The notes: generated by a model from the sequence alone, not told the origin. A stretch of DNA of 64,000 nucleotides from Paeniglutamicibacter antarcticus (GCF_900010755.1 NZ_CZJT01000081.1:1-64000), one strand, 5' to 3'. Counted from the stretch's first letter, positions 18,226 through 28,131 are shown. Numbers and translations: made by a program.

Positions 18226-19359
18226 CTACGGGGTGAGGATGAAGTCCCAGGGGTCCGAATTTACGTTGGAGACCTCGGTCTGGACCTCGTGCCCCATTTC
18301 CGCCAGCACGTCGGCCAGGGCCCTGGCGCCGGAGGGCAGCCAGAGCCATTCGCTGGCGAAATGGGAAACGTCGATCAGGTATGGCTTGCCGTTCAGCGAT
18401 GCCTCGCGGGCCTCGGAGGCCGGGTGGTGGCGCAGGTCCGCGGTGACGTAGACGTCGGCCTCGGCGGCACGTACCGCGTCGAACAGGGAATCCCCGGCGC
18501 CGCCACAGACAGCGATCTTTTGCACGATGCCGGCACGCTCGCCGGCCACGCGGACTCCGCCGGCCACCGAGGGCATCGCCTCGAAAACGCGCGCCGCGAA
18601 ATCTGCAAGTGTCATCGGTTCGGGCAGCATGCCCACGCGTCCGATGCCTTCCTCCGGCAACCCGTCCTTGGAGGGCGCCAGCGGGGTGGTGTCGTGGATT
18701 CCCAGCACGTCGGCCATCACGTCGGAGACCCCTCCGAGGGCCGAGTCGGCGTTGGTGTGCGCGGTGACCAGGGCGCAGCCAGATTCAATGAGCAGGTGCA
18801 CGGCCTCGCCCTTGAAGCCCGTGGCGGCCACGGAACTGACGGGCTTGAGCAGCAGTGGGTGGTGGGTGATCAGCAGGTCGGTGCCGCGGGCCACAGCGTC
18901 GGCAATGACTTCAAGGGTGGGGTCGACGGCGAACATGATGCGACGCACCGGGCGTTCGGGGCGTCCGACCACCAATCCAACCTCATCCCAGGCCTCGGCC
19001 AGGGAGGCCGGCCAGAGTTCTTCGATGGCCAGCAAGACATCGCCGAGCGTGGGCGTGGAGGCGCCGGGCCCGGGTGCCGCTGCGTCGGGATCCGGCTCGG
19101 TCCCGTCCGCGGCGCCAAGCTCGCCATCGGAATCTGGAGTTGGAATTGGATTATTGACGCTTGCCAACGAGGCGGTGTCCGGAGCACGCCCGGCGGATGC
19201 CGTTCCGGCGCCGGGCAGCTGCGCCGCATTTCCCGCGGCGTTCGCGACGGCCAGGGTATCCGGTGCCGACGTGGAGCTTGCGGGCCCGGTGGCCGTTTCA
19301 GGACCCGCCGGGTCGGAGACGATGCGCATGCCGTGTGGCTGTCCCTTGTTGCTTTGCAT
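18226..19359 (-). CDS. Nif3-like dinuclear metal-centre protein (DUF34)
   Basis: The Nif3/YbgI domain begins at LGDVLLAIEELWPASLAEAWDEVGLVVG. It carries the metal ligands in LITHHPLLLKP, in VTAHTNADSA and in the C-terminal LIDVSHFASEW segment. Family members form toroidal hexamers with two metals per active site; proposed activities include GTP cyclohydrolase I-like or hydrolase functions and none is settled. The N-terminus holds about 90 low-complexity residues rich in Ala, Pro, Gly and Asp that are not part of the fold. I chose ATG at 19359; ATG at 19329 is also possible, and the frame is open to 19518 into the opposing msrA region. Confidence 0.88.
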   Translation of the reverse strand: MQSNKGQPHGMRIVSDPAGPETATGPASSTSAPDTLAVANAAGNAAQLPGAGTASAGRAPDTASLASVNNPIPTPDSDGELGAADGTEPDPDAAAPGPGASTPTLGDVLLAIEELWPASLAEAWDEVGLVVGRPERPVRRIMFAVDPTLEVIADAVARGTDLLITHHPLLLKPVSSVAATGFKGEAVHLLIESGCALVTAHTNADSALGGVSDVMADVLGIHDTTPLAPSKDGLPEEGIGRVGMLPEPMTLADFAARVFEAMPSVAGGVRVAGERAGIVQKIAVCGGAGDSLFDAVRAAEADVYVTADLRHHPASEAREASLNGKPYLIDVSHFASEWLWLPSGARALADVLAEMGHEVQTEVSNVNSDPWDFILTP

Positions 19360-19432
19360 GCTTCTACCGTATCCGGACTGCGTGTCATTCTGCGCATGGG
19401 CGGGAATGAATTGCGGCGCGACGTGCTTGAGT

Positions 19433-20053
19433 ATGAATGTGAACGATTTTTCAATTTCAGCCACGCCGATCCGATTTGAACCAACATCCGAGACCGGGAC
19501 CGGGGCCGCGCTGCGCACTTTTGTCCTAGCCGGAGGCTGTTTTTGGTGTTTGGATGCGGTCTACCAGCGCACCCGCGGCGTCCATTCGGTGATCTCCGGC
19601 TATACCGGAGGCTGGGACCCGGCACCGGATTACCGCTCGGTGTGTTCGGGGAACACCGGCCATGCGGAAGCAGTCGCCGTAACATTCGACCCTGCCATCG
19701 TGCCCGAAGAAGTCATTTTGGACATGTTCTTCACCACGCACGACCCAACGACGCTGAACAGGCAGGGTTACGACGTGGGCACCCAGTACCGCTCGGCCTT
19801 CTTCCCGCTGGACGCCGCCCAAGAGTCGCTTTTCCGCGAATCCGCGCGGAAGTTTGCCGACCTGTACCCGGACCCGATCGTGACCACCTTTGAGGAACCC
19901 GCCGACTTCTTTGTCGCCGAGGGCATCCACCAGGACTACTACAACCGGTTCCCCTCGGAGGGCTACTGCCGGGTCATTATCGACCCGAAGTTGGCCAAAG
20001 CAAGGAAATATTACGCCGCGTGGCTCGAAGAGCCCGCTGCACCGCGTGGCTGA
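19433..20053 (+). CDS. msrA: Peptide methionine sulfoxide reductase A
   Basis: This protein of about 206 residues reduces methionine-S-sulfoxide in proteins using thioredoxin. The catalytic motif GGCFWC is at about residues 30-35. The family segments SGYTGG, GHAEAV, FFTTHDPTTLNRQG and DVGTQYRSA follow, and EGYCR holds a possible resolving Cys. The ATG at 19433 gives an unusually long N-terminal lead of about 25 residues; a GTG two codons later is an alternative and no ribosome site is convincing. It is divergent from the Nif3-like gene, with only about 75 bases between the chosen starts, so they likely share a promoter region. Confidence 0.93.
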   Translation: MNVNDFSISATPIRFEPTSETGTGAALRTFVLAGGCFWCLDAVYQRTRGVHSVISGYTGGWDPAPDYRSVCSGNTGHAEAVAVTFDPAIVPEEVILDMFFTTHDPTTLNRQGYDVGTQYRSAFFPLDAAQESLFRESARKFADLYPDPIVTTFEEPADFFVAEGIHQDYYNRFPSEGYCRVIIDPKLAKARKYYAAWLEEPAAPRG

Positions 20054-20124
20054 CTAGGCTTGTAAAGAACAACTTGACCGCGGGGTTCACCCTGCTGGAC
20101 CACACGTAAGTAAGGAAATCCCCC

Positions 20125-21060
20125 ATGGCAAAGATCTACAACGACGTCACTGAAATCGTTGGCGGCACCCCGCTGGTACGCCTTAACCGTCTGGACAAGG
20201 ATTTGCCGGGCAACGTTGCGGTGAAGCTTGAGTTCTACAACCCGGCCAACTCGGTCAAGGACCGCATCGGCGTGGCCATCGTGAACGCGGCGGAAGCCTC
20301 GGGAGCACTGAAGCCGGGCGGCACCATCGTCGAGGGCACCTCCGGTAACACCGGCATCGCCCTGGCCATGGTGGGTGCTGCACGCGGTTACAAGGTGGTG
20401 CTGACCATGCCCGAGACCATGAGCACCGAACGCAGGGTCATGCTGCGCGCCTACGGGGCCGAGATTGTGCTGACCCCGGGTTCCGAGGGCATGCGTGGCG
20501 CCGTGGAAAAGGCCAAGGAAATCGTTGCCACCACTGACAATGCCGTGTGGGCCCAGCAGTTCGCCAACGCGGCAAACCCGTCCGTCCACGAGTCCACCAC
20601 CGGCCCGGAGATCTGGGAAGACACCGATGGCGCGATTGACATTTTCGTCGCGGGCATCGGCACCGGCGGCACCATCACCGGCGCCGGCCGCTACCTGAAG
20701 AAGCAGAAGCCTTCCCTGCAGGTCATCGCCGTGGAGCCGAAGGATTCGGCGATCCTCAATGGCGGCAAGCCGGGCCCGCACAAGATCCAGGGCTTGGGTG
20801 CGAACTTCATTCCCGAGGTGCTTGACACCGAGCTGTACGACGAGGTGCTTGACGCGGCGATCGAGGATTCGGTGTCAGTGGCCCGCGCACTGGGCACCCA
20901 GGAGGGCATCCTGGGCGGTATCTCCGCCGGTGCCGCAGTCTGGGGCGCCCTGCAGGTAGCTGCCCGCGAGGAGAATGCCGGCAAGCTGATCGTCGCAGTG
21001 GTTCCCGACTTTGGCGAGCGTTACATCTCCACCCTGCTCTTCGATGACATCCGCGGCTAA
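20125..21060 (+). CDS. cysK: Cysteine synthase A (O-acetylserine sulfhydrylase)
   Basis: This 311-residue PLP enzyme makes cysteine from O-acetylserine and sulfide. The PLP lysine is in NSVKDRIG near residue 42. The substrate loop EGTSGNTGIAL and the phosphate-binding GIGTGGTITGAGRYLK segment follow, and the ISAGAAVW region completes the site. A strong AAGGAAAT ribosome site precedes the ATG. It is followed at about 165 bases by cysE, the gene for the enzyme supplying its substrate, so the pair forms the serine-to-cysteine pathway and possibly the cysteine synthase complex. Confidence 0.97.
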   Translation: MAKIYNDVTEIVGGTPLVRLNRLDKDLPGNVAVKLEFYNPANSVKDRIGVAIVNAAEASGALKPGGTIVEGTSGNTGIALAMVGAARGYKVVLTMPETMSTERRVMLRAYGAEIVLTPGSEGMRGAVEKAKEIVATTDNAVWAQQFANAANPSVHESTTGPEIWEDTDGAIDIFVAGIGTGGTITGAGRYLKKQKPSLQVIAVEPKDSAILNGGKPGPHKIQGLGANFIPEVLDTELYDEVLDAAIEDSVSVARALGTQEGILGGISAGAAVWGALQVAAREENAGKLIVAVVPDFGERYISTLLFDDIRG

Positions 21061-21225
21061 GCCTTAGACGCCCTTTCGGCGGGTCGGCCAGATCCGTGGT
21101 GAACTCCCCCCGTTGCGGGGATGCACATCACTGGATCTTCGGGGCCGGTCCGCCGCTTTCGGGTTTCCGGGCCATCTGCCGGAAACCCTTCCCGAACCAG
21201 TTCCCACTGAAACAAAGGCCACGTT

Positions 21226-21810
21226 GTGAGTTTCTTTTCCCGATTGCGCGAGGATTTGGTCAGTGCAAGCGCGCATGACCCCGCGGCCCGCGGCAATGCC
21301 GAGAACTTCTTGGCGTACTCCGGGCTGCACGCCATCTGGATCCACCGGCTGACGCACAAGCTGTGGCAGAACCCCAAGACGCGCTTCCCGGCACGCCTGC
21401 TCTCGCAGGCCGGACGGTTCGTCACCGGCATCGAAATCCATCCCGGCGCCACCATTGGCCGGCGCTTCTTCATTGACCACGGCATGGGCGTGGTCATCGG
21501 CGAGACCGCGGAAATCGGCGACGACGTGATGATTTACCACGGGGTCACACTTGGCGGGCGTTCGCTGGCCAAGGTCAAGCGGCACCCGACCATCGGGGAC
21601 CGCGTGGTCATCGGCGCCGGAGCCAAGGTGCTCGGGCCCATCACCATCGGTGCGGATTCGGCCATCGGCGCCAATGCTGTGGTGGTCAAGGATTCGCCGC
21701 CGGATTCGATCATCACCGGCATCCCGGCGAAGAACCGCCCGCGGACCGCCGAAGAGCACAAGCCAGCGGTGGATCCCGCCGAGTACATAGACCCGGCCAT
21801 GTGGATCTAA
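21226..21810 (+). CDS. cysE: Serine O-acetyltransferase
   Basis: This 194-residue protein transfers acetyl from acetyl-CoA to serine, the first committed step of cysteine synthesis. The C-terminal half is a left-handed beta-helix of hexapeptide repeats ([16 protein letters not shown], then [23 protein letters not shown]), with the catalytic His in the DHG and YHG segments. It is the short form (EpsC-like). The start is GTG, with an AAAGG ribosome site about seven bases upstream. It lies downstream of cysK and is followed by an intrinsic terminator. Confidence 0.96.
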
Positions 21811-21841
21811 ACGGCTGAGGTATCCTGCCACCATTGATGCG

Positions 21842-21887
21842 GCGTCGAGTCCCTTTCCCTTGTGGGAGGGCCTCGACGCCGTTTTCA
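21842..21887 (+). terminator. Terminator after cysE
   Basis: CGGCGTCGAG and CTCGACGCCG form the stem around a CCCTTTCCC/GGGAGGG extension, followed by TTTT. Confidence 0.88.
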
Positions 21888-22103
21888 TGTCCCGCTGTGT
21901 GGTGCCGGTCGCTCGGTGCCTGTTGCTTGGTGCAAGGTGTTTGGTGCCCCGAATCGACCAGCCGGGCAGCCAGCGAACCGTCCACAGCCGCGGGTTCCGT
22001 GCCGTAGCGCGGGCAGGCCACGGAAACGGGTTCCGGGAAGCAGCTCAGGACCACCCGGATCGTTCCGGAGCCGGCAACGACAGGGATTTCCGGAACTTGG
22101 CCC

Positions 22104-23108
22104 TCAGGCAGGGCGGCTTTCCGGGCTCACGGTTTTTGCCGGGTCCCGCTCCACGGAATCCCCCAGCGCCGCATCGATGGCACTCATCAATTCCGGCGGG
22201 ATCACCACGCCCGAGGCCTTGACGTTCTCGGCCACCTGTTCGGGCCGCGAGGCCCCCACCAGTGCCGTGGCGACATTGGGGTTCTGCAACACCCAGGCGA
22301 TGGCCAGCTGCGACATCTTCAGGCCCAGCTCGTCCGCGATGGGCCTGAGCTTCTGCACCGACTCAAGCACCGGATCCTCCATCAAGCGGGAAATGGTGCG
22401 CATGCCGCCCTTCTGGTCCGTTGCCCGGCTTCCTGCAGGAGCCGGCTGCCCCGGCAGGTACTTTCCGGAGAGCACGCCCTGGGCCATCGGAGACCAGACC
22501 ACCTGGGACATGCCAAGTTCCCGGGAGGCCGGAATGACCTCGGCCTCGATCACGCGCCACAGCGCCGAATACTGGGGTTGGTTGGAGACCAGGGGGAAAC
22601 CCGCAGCCCGGGCGAGCCGTTGGCCTTCGCGCAGCTGGCTGGCGGACCATTCGGAGACCCCGATGTACAGGGCCTTTCCGGCGCGCACGACGTCGGCAAA
22701 CGCCTGGATGGTTTCCTCAAGCGGTGTTTCGTGGTCATAGCGGTGGGCCTGGTACACATCGACGTAGTCCATGCCCAACCTGCGCAGCGACCCGTTGATA
22801 CCCTCCATGATGTGCTTGCGCGAGAGCCCGGCATCATTGGGTCCCTTGGGCCCGACCGGCCAGTAGACCTTGGTGAAGATTTCCAGGGATTCACGGCGCT
22901 GGGATTTCAGCGCGGCACCCAGCACCTGCTCGGCGGCGCCGTTTGCATAGGCATCGGCAGTGTCAAAGGTGGTGATGCCCGCATCCAGGGCCGCGCGCAC
23001 GCAGGCGGTGGCCACGTCGTTTTCCACCTGGGATCCGTGGGTCAGCCAGTTGCCGTAGGTGATTTCGGTGATTTTGAGCCCGGAGGCCCCGAGGAATCTG
23101 TAGTCCAT
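22104..23108 (-). CDS. Aldo/keto reductase (Kv-beta/YghZ-like)
   Basis: This 334-residue NADPH-dependent oxidoreductase has the (beta/alpha)8 fold. The catalytic Asp is in TFDTADAYANG, the Tyr is in the same segment, the Lys in IFTKVYWP and the His in VYQAHRYD. The C-terminal ALVGASRPEQVAENV forms the cofactor phosphate site. The sequence is closest to the AKR6/AKR14 group. The in-frame ATG at 23108 (MDYRFLG) is the family start; a frame extension to 23144 is ignored. It is divergent from the large secreted nuclease gene. The physiological substrate is unknown. Confidence 0.93.
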   Translation of the reverse strand: MDYRFLGASGLKITEITYGNWLTHGSQVENDVATACVRAALDAGITTFDTADAYANGAAEQVLGAALKSQRRESLEIFTKVYWPVGPKGPNDAGLSRKHIMEGINGSLRRLGMDYVDVYQAHRYDHETPLEETIQAFADVVRAGKALYIGVSEWSASQLREGQRLARAAGFPLVSNQPQYSALWRVIEAEVIPASRELGMSQVVWSPMAQGVLSGKYLPGQPAPAGSRATDQKGGMRTISRLMEDPVLESVQKLRPIADELGLKMSQLAIAWVLQNPNVATALVGASRPEQVAENVKASGVVIPPELMSAIDAALGDSVERDPAKTVSPESRPA

Positions 23109-23464
23109 GGGCCCGAGCCTATGCCCGTAGTGAAGTCCCGACAAGGAATCGTCAACTGATCAGGAGTCCAGTGCCGGGTATTGGTGGGTGTCGGCGATGC
23201 GCATGCCGCCCTCGCCGACCCCGGCGGCCACACCGGGGAACGCAGGGCCCGATCCCCCAAGTATTTCAATCCAAAATACAAAATTACCGTTTACTTGACC
23301 GGATTCGACTGTTCATGAATGATTCACATCTATGTGCTTGGGTCAGACTCACGACTGCGCTGCCAGCCGGCGCGGTTTCCTTTGTGACTACCGGCCAGCT
23401 AGCAATATGCGGACGTACATCGCCCACGGCCACAGGCCGTGACACACCTTCGAGAGTTGGAATA
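23109..23464. other. Divergent promoter region, no gene
   Basis: This 356-base spacer between the aldo/keto reductase and the secreted nuclease has no coding sequence I can support. It is AT-richer than its flanks near 23270-23340 and contains a direct repeat (GTTCATG and ATTCACA, 11 bases apart) described separately. Confidence 0.6.
23311..23328 (+). promoter_or_regulatory. Possible Pho box (11-bp direct repeat)
   Basis: GTTCATG (23311-23317) and ATTCACA (23322-23328) are spaced by exactly 11 bases, like the GTTCACC-type direct repeat units bound by PhoP/RegX3 regulators in actinobacteria. The match is imperfect. It lies 137 bases before a phosphate-scavenging type enzyme. Confidence 0.35.
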
Positions 23465-26400
23465 ATGTCGAGTCATACCTTCATGAGAGCCGGACTGGGG
23501 GCCGCTTTGGCCTTCGGCCTGGCCGTAGCCCCGCTGGCGATATCGCCGGCGCTGGCCACCGGCGAGTCGGTACCAGCGGAAACAACCGCCGCTGCCCCCG
23601 CCGCAAGCCCCGCGGCCACCGGCACGCCAAACGTGGTCATCAACGAGGCCTACCTCAACGGCGGCAGCGCCAACGCCAGCTACGTCAACAAGTTCGTGGA
23701 GCTGTATAACCCCACGAATGCAGATATCAGCCTCGCTGGTTGGTCGTTGCAGTACCGCTCGGCCACCGGGCAGGTGGCCCCTACCGGGCTGGCAGCGCTT
23801 TCGGGCACCATCAAGGCCAAGGACCACTACCTGGTCAAGGGAAACTCCAACGGAGCGGTCGGCAAGGCGCTTCCCGCGGCCGACGCCGATGCCACAGGAT
23901 TTTCCTTTGCCGGCGGTGGCGGCACACTGCTCCTTTCCGACTCGAGCACCAGGCTGCCGGCTTCCCTCCCCACCGGATCCTTGGTGGGAACCGCCGGCGT
24001 CGTGGACCTCCTCGGCTACGGGACCTCAAACACCTTTGAAACGGCAGCGTCCTCCGCTGCGGGCGCCAGCACCTCACTGAACCGCACGGCCTTTGCCGAC
24101 ACCGACAGCAACGCGGCCGATTTCACCACCGCGGCCCCGTCGCCGGTGGGCACCGGCGGCGGCAGCGAACCCACCCTGCCACCTGTCGATTCAGGGTCCA
24201 AGACCATCGCAGAGATCCAGGGCGAAGGCGCGGCCAGCCCCCTGGTCGGCACCACCGTGACCACCAAGGGCAAGGTCACCGCTGCATACCCCACCGGCGG
24301 CTTCAACGGCTACTTCATCCAGACCCCCGGCACCGGCGGCGACCTTGACCTGGCAACCCACAAGGCCTCCGACGGTGTCTTTGTGTACTCCCCCGGCACC
24401 GTCGCAAACGTCAAGATCGGCGACTACGTCCAGGTGACCGGCCTCGTCAAGGAATTCGGCGGCGCCACGGACACGGCAACCACCACGGAGATCGACGTCG
24501 CAGCCGGCGGCATGACCCAACTTTCCGAGCCCGCCACCGAGGTCAAGGCCTCGGTCATCACGGTCCCGTCCTCGAACCAACAGCGCGAAACCCTCGAGGG
24601 GATGCTGGTTGACCCGCAGGGCGACTTCACCATCACCGACAATTACTCGCTGAACAACTATGGCGAGATTGGATTGGCCACGGGGAAAACCGCCCTGGTC
24701 CAGCCCACTGCCGTTGCCCCCTACGGTTCGCCCGCCTACACCGCCACGGTTGCCGAAAACACTGCACGCGCCATCAAGCTCGACGACGGCGCCAGCACCA
24801 ACTTCCTCAGTGCCGGCGGTTCGGCGGTGCCACTGCCGTGGTTGAGCCAGCAAACGCCGATGCGCGTCGGTTCGACCTCGGAGTTCATGGCTCCTGTCAT
24901 CTTCGACAACCGCAACAACGCCTACAAGTTCCAGCCATTGGAGGCACTCACTCCCGACAATGCCGCAGAAGTGCAGCCCATCACCTTTGGCAACAACCGC
25001 GCGGATGCGCCCCAGGACGTTGGCGGCAACCTCAAGGTGGCCTCCTTCAACGTGCAGAACTACTTCACCGAGACCGGTGACAAGAACCCCGCATGCCAGT
25101 TCTACACCGATTACAACGGCAACAAGATCAGCGTCAGGGGCGGTTGCGAACAGCGTGGTGCCGCCGATGCGGCGAACCTGTTGCGCCAGCAGGACAAGAT
25201 CGTGGCCGGTATCAACGCCTCCGGCGCCGACGTGCTCTCGCTGGAGGAAATCGAGAACTCCGCCAAGTTCGGCAGGGACCGCGACAGCGCCCTGTCCACC
25301 TTGGTTGATGCCCTGAACGCGGCGACCCCGGGGGTCTGGGACTACGTCCGTTCCCCCGCGGCGGACCAGCGTCCGGCGGTCGGCGTCGAGGACGTGATCC
25401 GCACGGCCTTCATCTACAAGAAGGGCACCGCGGCGCCCGTGGGCGACTCGGTGATCCTGGATCACCAGGCGTTCACCGGCATTGCCCGGCAGCCGCTGGC
25501 CCAGTCGTTCAAGCCGGCAGATGCCGATGATTCGGCCAAGGTCCTGCTGATCGTGAACCACTTCAAGTCCAAGGGCTCGGCGATCGGCAACGACACCGAC
25601 CAGGGACAGGGCAACTCAAACCTGGCCCGCACGGCCCAGGCCAAGGCACTGGTTGAATTCTCCACGAAGTTGCAGGCGGATCAGGGTACCGACAAGGTGC
25701 TGCTCATGGGCGACTTCAACGCCTACGGTTTTGAGGATCCCATCAAGGTCATGACCGACGCAGGGTACGTGGACCAGGATCCCAAGACCGGCAAGCATTC
25801 CTACAGCTTCGGCGGCATGGTCGGCTCCCTTGACCACGTGCTGGCCTCGCCTGCCGCGGAAGCCGTGGTCACCGGCGCGGATATCTGGAACATCAACTCC
25901 ACCGAATCCATCGCCATGGGCTACAGCCGCTACAAGTACAACGCCATTGATTTCTACACGCCTTCCGCGTTCTCCGCCTCGGATCACGACCCGGTCGTCG
26001 TGGGCCTGGACCTGGGTGGCGCCCCGGCGGCCAGCCGGGACATCAACCTGTTGAACATCAACGACTTCCACGGCCGCATCGACGCCAACACCGTGAAGTT
26101 CGCCGGAACCGTGGAGCAGTTGCGCGCGGCCTCCGGAGACGCAAACACGGCATTGCTCTCCGCGGGCGACAACATCGGTGCCAGCCTGTTTGCTTCGGCG
26201 TCGCAGGAAGACAAGCCAACCATTGAGGTACTCAACGCCCTGGAGCTGCAGGCATCGGCGGTGGGAAACCACGAGTTCGACAAGGGCTATGCAGACCTCG
26301 ATGGCCGCGTCACCGAGGCAGCCACCTGGGATTACCTGGGTGCCAACGTGTATGCAAAGGGCACCAAGACCCCGGTGCTTGACGAGTACAAGATCATCAC

Positions 26401-27973
26401 CCTGAACGGCGTGAAGGTTGCCGTCATCGGCGCCATCACACAGGAAACCCCCACCCTGGTGACCCCCTCGGGGATTTCCGTGTTGGACTTCGGGGACCCC
26501 GTCGAGGCCGTCAACCGCGTGGCCAAGGAGATCACCGATGCCAAGCTGGCCGACGTGATCGTTGCCGAATACCATGAGGGCGCCGGCGCGGGAACCCCGG
26601 AGAACGCCACCCTGGAAGAGGAAATCGCAGCTGCAGGTTCGTTCCGTGAGATCGTGACGCAGACCAGCGCCTCGGTCGATGCGATCTTCACCGGGCACAC
26701 CCACAAGCAGTACGCGTGGGACGCCCCGATCCCGGGCGTTGGCCCGGACGCGGCCCTGAAGACCCGCCCGGTGCTGCAGACAGGCAGCTACGGCGAGTTC
26801 ATCGGCCAGATCACCCTGACCGTGGACACCGCCTCCGACGAGGTTGTTTCCTACACGCAGGGCAACGTGCCGCGCACCAAGGCCGAGGACGCGGCGCTGG
26901 TTGCCAAGTTCCCGCGCGTTGCTGCTGTCAAGACCATCACGGACAAGGCGCTGGCCGACGCGAAGGTTGCCGGCAGCGTTCCGGTCGGGAAAATCTCCGC
27001 GGACATCACCACCGCGCAGACCTTCGATGCGACCACCGGCAAGTACACCCGCGATGACCGCTCGGCAGAATCAACGCTGGGCAACCTGGTGGGCGATTCC
27101 CTGCTCGATGCACTGAAGTCGGCGCAGACCGGCGGCGCGGAGATCGGCGTGGTCAACCCCGGAGGGCTGCGTGCCGACCTGTTGTACAAGAACACCGGAT
27201 TCGCCGACGGCGTTCTCACCTACGCCAACGCCAACGCGGTGCTTCCGTTCGTGAACAACCTGTGGACCACCTCGCTGACCGGGGCCCAGGTGAAGACCAT
27301 GTTGGAGCAGCAGTGGCAGACAAATGCCGATGGGTCCATCCCCAGCCGTCCGTTCCTGAACCTGGGACTGTCCTCCAACATGGACTACACCTACGATTCA
27401 ACCCGCACGCTGGGCGACAGGATCACCTCGGTCACCATCAACGGCGAGCCATTGGATGAAGAGCGTTCCTACCGGGTGGGCACGTTCAGTTTCCTGGCCA
27501 CCGGCGGGGATAATTTCCGCGTCTTCACCCAGGGCACCAACACCAAGGATTCGGGCCTGATCGACAGGGATGCCTGGACCAAGTACCTTGGCCAGCAGTC
27601 CACAACCGCACCGATCGCCCCCGACTTCGCACGACGCGGCGTGGAGGTCATCGGTAACCCGGAGCGGGTCAACGCCAAGGGGGCCGTCAGTTTCCAGCTC
27701 AATAAGCTTGACCTGACCTCGCTGGGCAGCCCGAAGAACACCACCGTGAGGGTGGAGTTCACCGATGCCAAGGGCAAGAGCCGCGTGGTTGACACGGTGG
27801 GCGTGCGCGATGGATCCGCCAAGGTTTCCTTCACGCTGCCGGCCGATGCCCGCACCAGCGGCACCATCACCGTCACGGCCGCACCGAGCGGCACCACCGT
27901 GAACCTGCCGTTGCTGATCACCAACCCGAACGAGCAGTGCAAGCCCAAGCAGGACAAGAAGGCCTGCGTCTGA
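23465..27973 (+). CDS. Secreted nuclease/5'-nucleotidase fusion (ExeM/NucH type)
   Basis: This 1502-residue protein carries an N-terminal signal peptide (hydrophobic core about residues 9-30, cleavage near ALATG). The domains are:
- lamin-tail-like domain (about 55-150)
- OB-fold-like segment (about 240-340)
- DNase I-like endonuclease (about 520-850), with NVQNYF, EIEN, NHFKSKG, MGDFNAYG and SDHDP
- calcineurin-like phosphoesterase (about 859-1120), with NDFHGRI, SAGDN, GNHEFD and FTGHTHKQ
- 5'-nucleotidase C-terminal domain (about 1171-1397)
- Ig-like tail

Together these would degrade external nucleic acids to nucleosides and phosphate. There is no sorting motif, so it is probably released or wall-associated. 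It is monocistronic, and a candidate Pho box lies upstream. Confidence 0.94.
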   Translation: MSSHTFMRAGLGAALAFGLAVAPLAISPALATGESVPAETTAAAPAASPAATGTPNVVINEAYLNGGSANASYVNKFVELYNPTNADISLAGWSLQYRSATGQVAPTGLAALSGTIKAKDHYLVKGNSNGAVGKALPAADADATGFSFAGGGGTLLLSDSSTRLPASLPTGSLVGTAGVVDLLGYGTSNTFETAASSAAGASTSLNRTAFADTDSNAADFTTAAPSPVGTGGGSEPTLPPVDSGSKTIAEIQGEGAASPLVGTTVTTKGKVTAAYPTGGFNGYFIQTPGTGGDLDLATHKASDGVFVYSPGTVANVKIGDYVQVTGLVKEFGGATDTATTTEIDVAAGGMTQLSEPATEVKASVITVPSSNQQRETLEGMLVDPQGDFTITDNYSLNNYGEIGLATGKTALVQPTAVAPYGSPAYTATVAENTARAIKLDDGASTNFLSAGGSAVPLPWLSQQTPMRVGSTSEFMAPVIFDNRNNAYKFQPLEALTPDNAAEVQPITFGNNRADAPQDVGGNLKVASFNVQNYFTETGDKNPACQFYTDYNGNKISVRGGCEQRGAADAANLLRQQDKIVAGINASGADVLSLEEIENSAKFGRDRDSALSTLVDALNAATPGVWDYVRSPAADQRPAVGVEDVIRTAFIYKKGTAAPVGDSVILDHQAFTGIARQPLAQSFKPADADDSAKVLLIVNHFKSKGSAIGNDTDQGQGNSNLARTAQAKALVEFSTKLQADQGTDKVLLMGDFNAYGFEDPIKVMTDAGYVDQDPKTGKHSYSFGGMVGSLDHVLASPAAEAVVTGADIWNINSTESIAMGYSRYKYNAIDFYTPSAFSASDHDPVVVGLDLGGAPAASRDINLLNINDFHGRIDANTVKFAGTVEQLRAASGDANTALLSAGDNIGASLFASASQEDKPTIEVLNALELQASAVGNHEFDKGYADLDGRVTEAATWDYLGANVYAKGTKTPVLDEYKIITLNGVKVAVIGAITQETPTLVTPSGISVLDFGDPVEAVNRVAKEITDAKLADVIVAEYHEGAGAGTPENATLEEEIAAAGSFREIVTQTSASVDAIFTGHTHKQYAWDAPIPGVGPDAALKTRPVLQTGSYGEFIGQITLTVDTASDEVVSYTQGNVPRTKAEDAALVAKFPRVAAVKTITDKALADAKVAGSVPVGKISADITTAQTFDATTGKYTRDDRSAESTLGNLVGDSLLDALKSAQTGGAEIGVVNPGGLRADLLYKNTGFADGVLTYANANAVLPFVNNLWTTSLTGAQVKTMLEQQWQTNADGSIPSRPFLNLGLSSNMDYTYDSTRTLGDRITSVTINGEPLDEERSYRVGTFSFLATGGDNFRVFTQGTNTKDSGLIDRDAWTKYLGQQSTTAPIAPDFARRGVEVIGNPERVNAKGAVSFQLNKLDLTSLGSPKNTTVRVEFTDAKGKSRVVDTVGVRDGSAKVSFTLPADARTSGTITVTAAPSGTTVNLPLLITNPNEQCKPKQDKKACV

Positions 27974-27991
27974 CCATTCGGGCCTAAGCAA

Positions 27992-28035
27992 GGCGGCGCC
28001 CCCGGTTTCCTTTCCAGGAAGCCGGGGGCATCGCC
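27992..28035 (+). terminator. Hairpin terminator after the secreted nuclease gene
   Basis: GGCGGCGCCCCCGGTTTCCT and its near-perfect complement form a 20-bp stem with a short loop 18 bases after the stop. No T tract follows. Confidence 0.75.
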
Positions 28036-28074
28036 GTCTGCGGGAATCGTCCTTCCAGATTCACGCCACATGCA

Positions 28075-28112
28075 AGCAGGCGATGTTCCGGTTGACCGGG
28101 ACATCGCCTGCT
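28075..28112 (-). terminator. Terminator-like hairpin after gnd
   Basis: AGCAGGCGATGT and ACATCGCCTGCT pair, with CCGGT/ACCGG inside, about 20 bases past the gnd stop on the minus strand. Confidence 0.7.
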
Positions 28113-28131
28113 GGGGGGTGAAGTGTGAAGA

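Noticed and set aside
21100..21225. Possible leader structure between cysK and cysE
   Set aside because: Short GC-rich repeats occur but no known riboswitch or stable conserved fold could be identified.
24191..25561. Minus-strand frame of 456 codons
   Set aside because: It is antisense to the secreted nuclease gene and has no recognisable domain.
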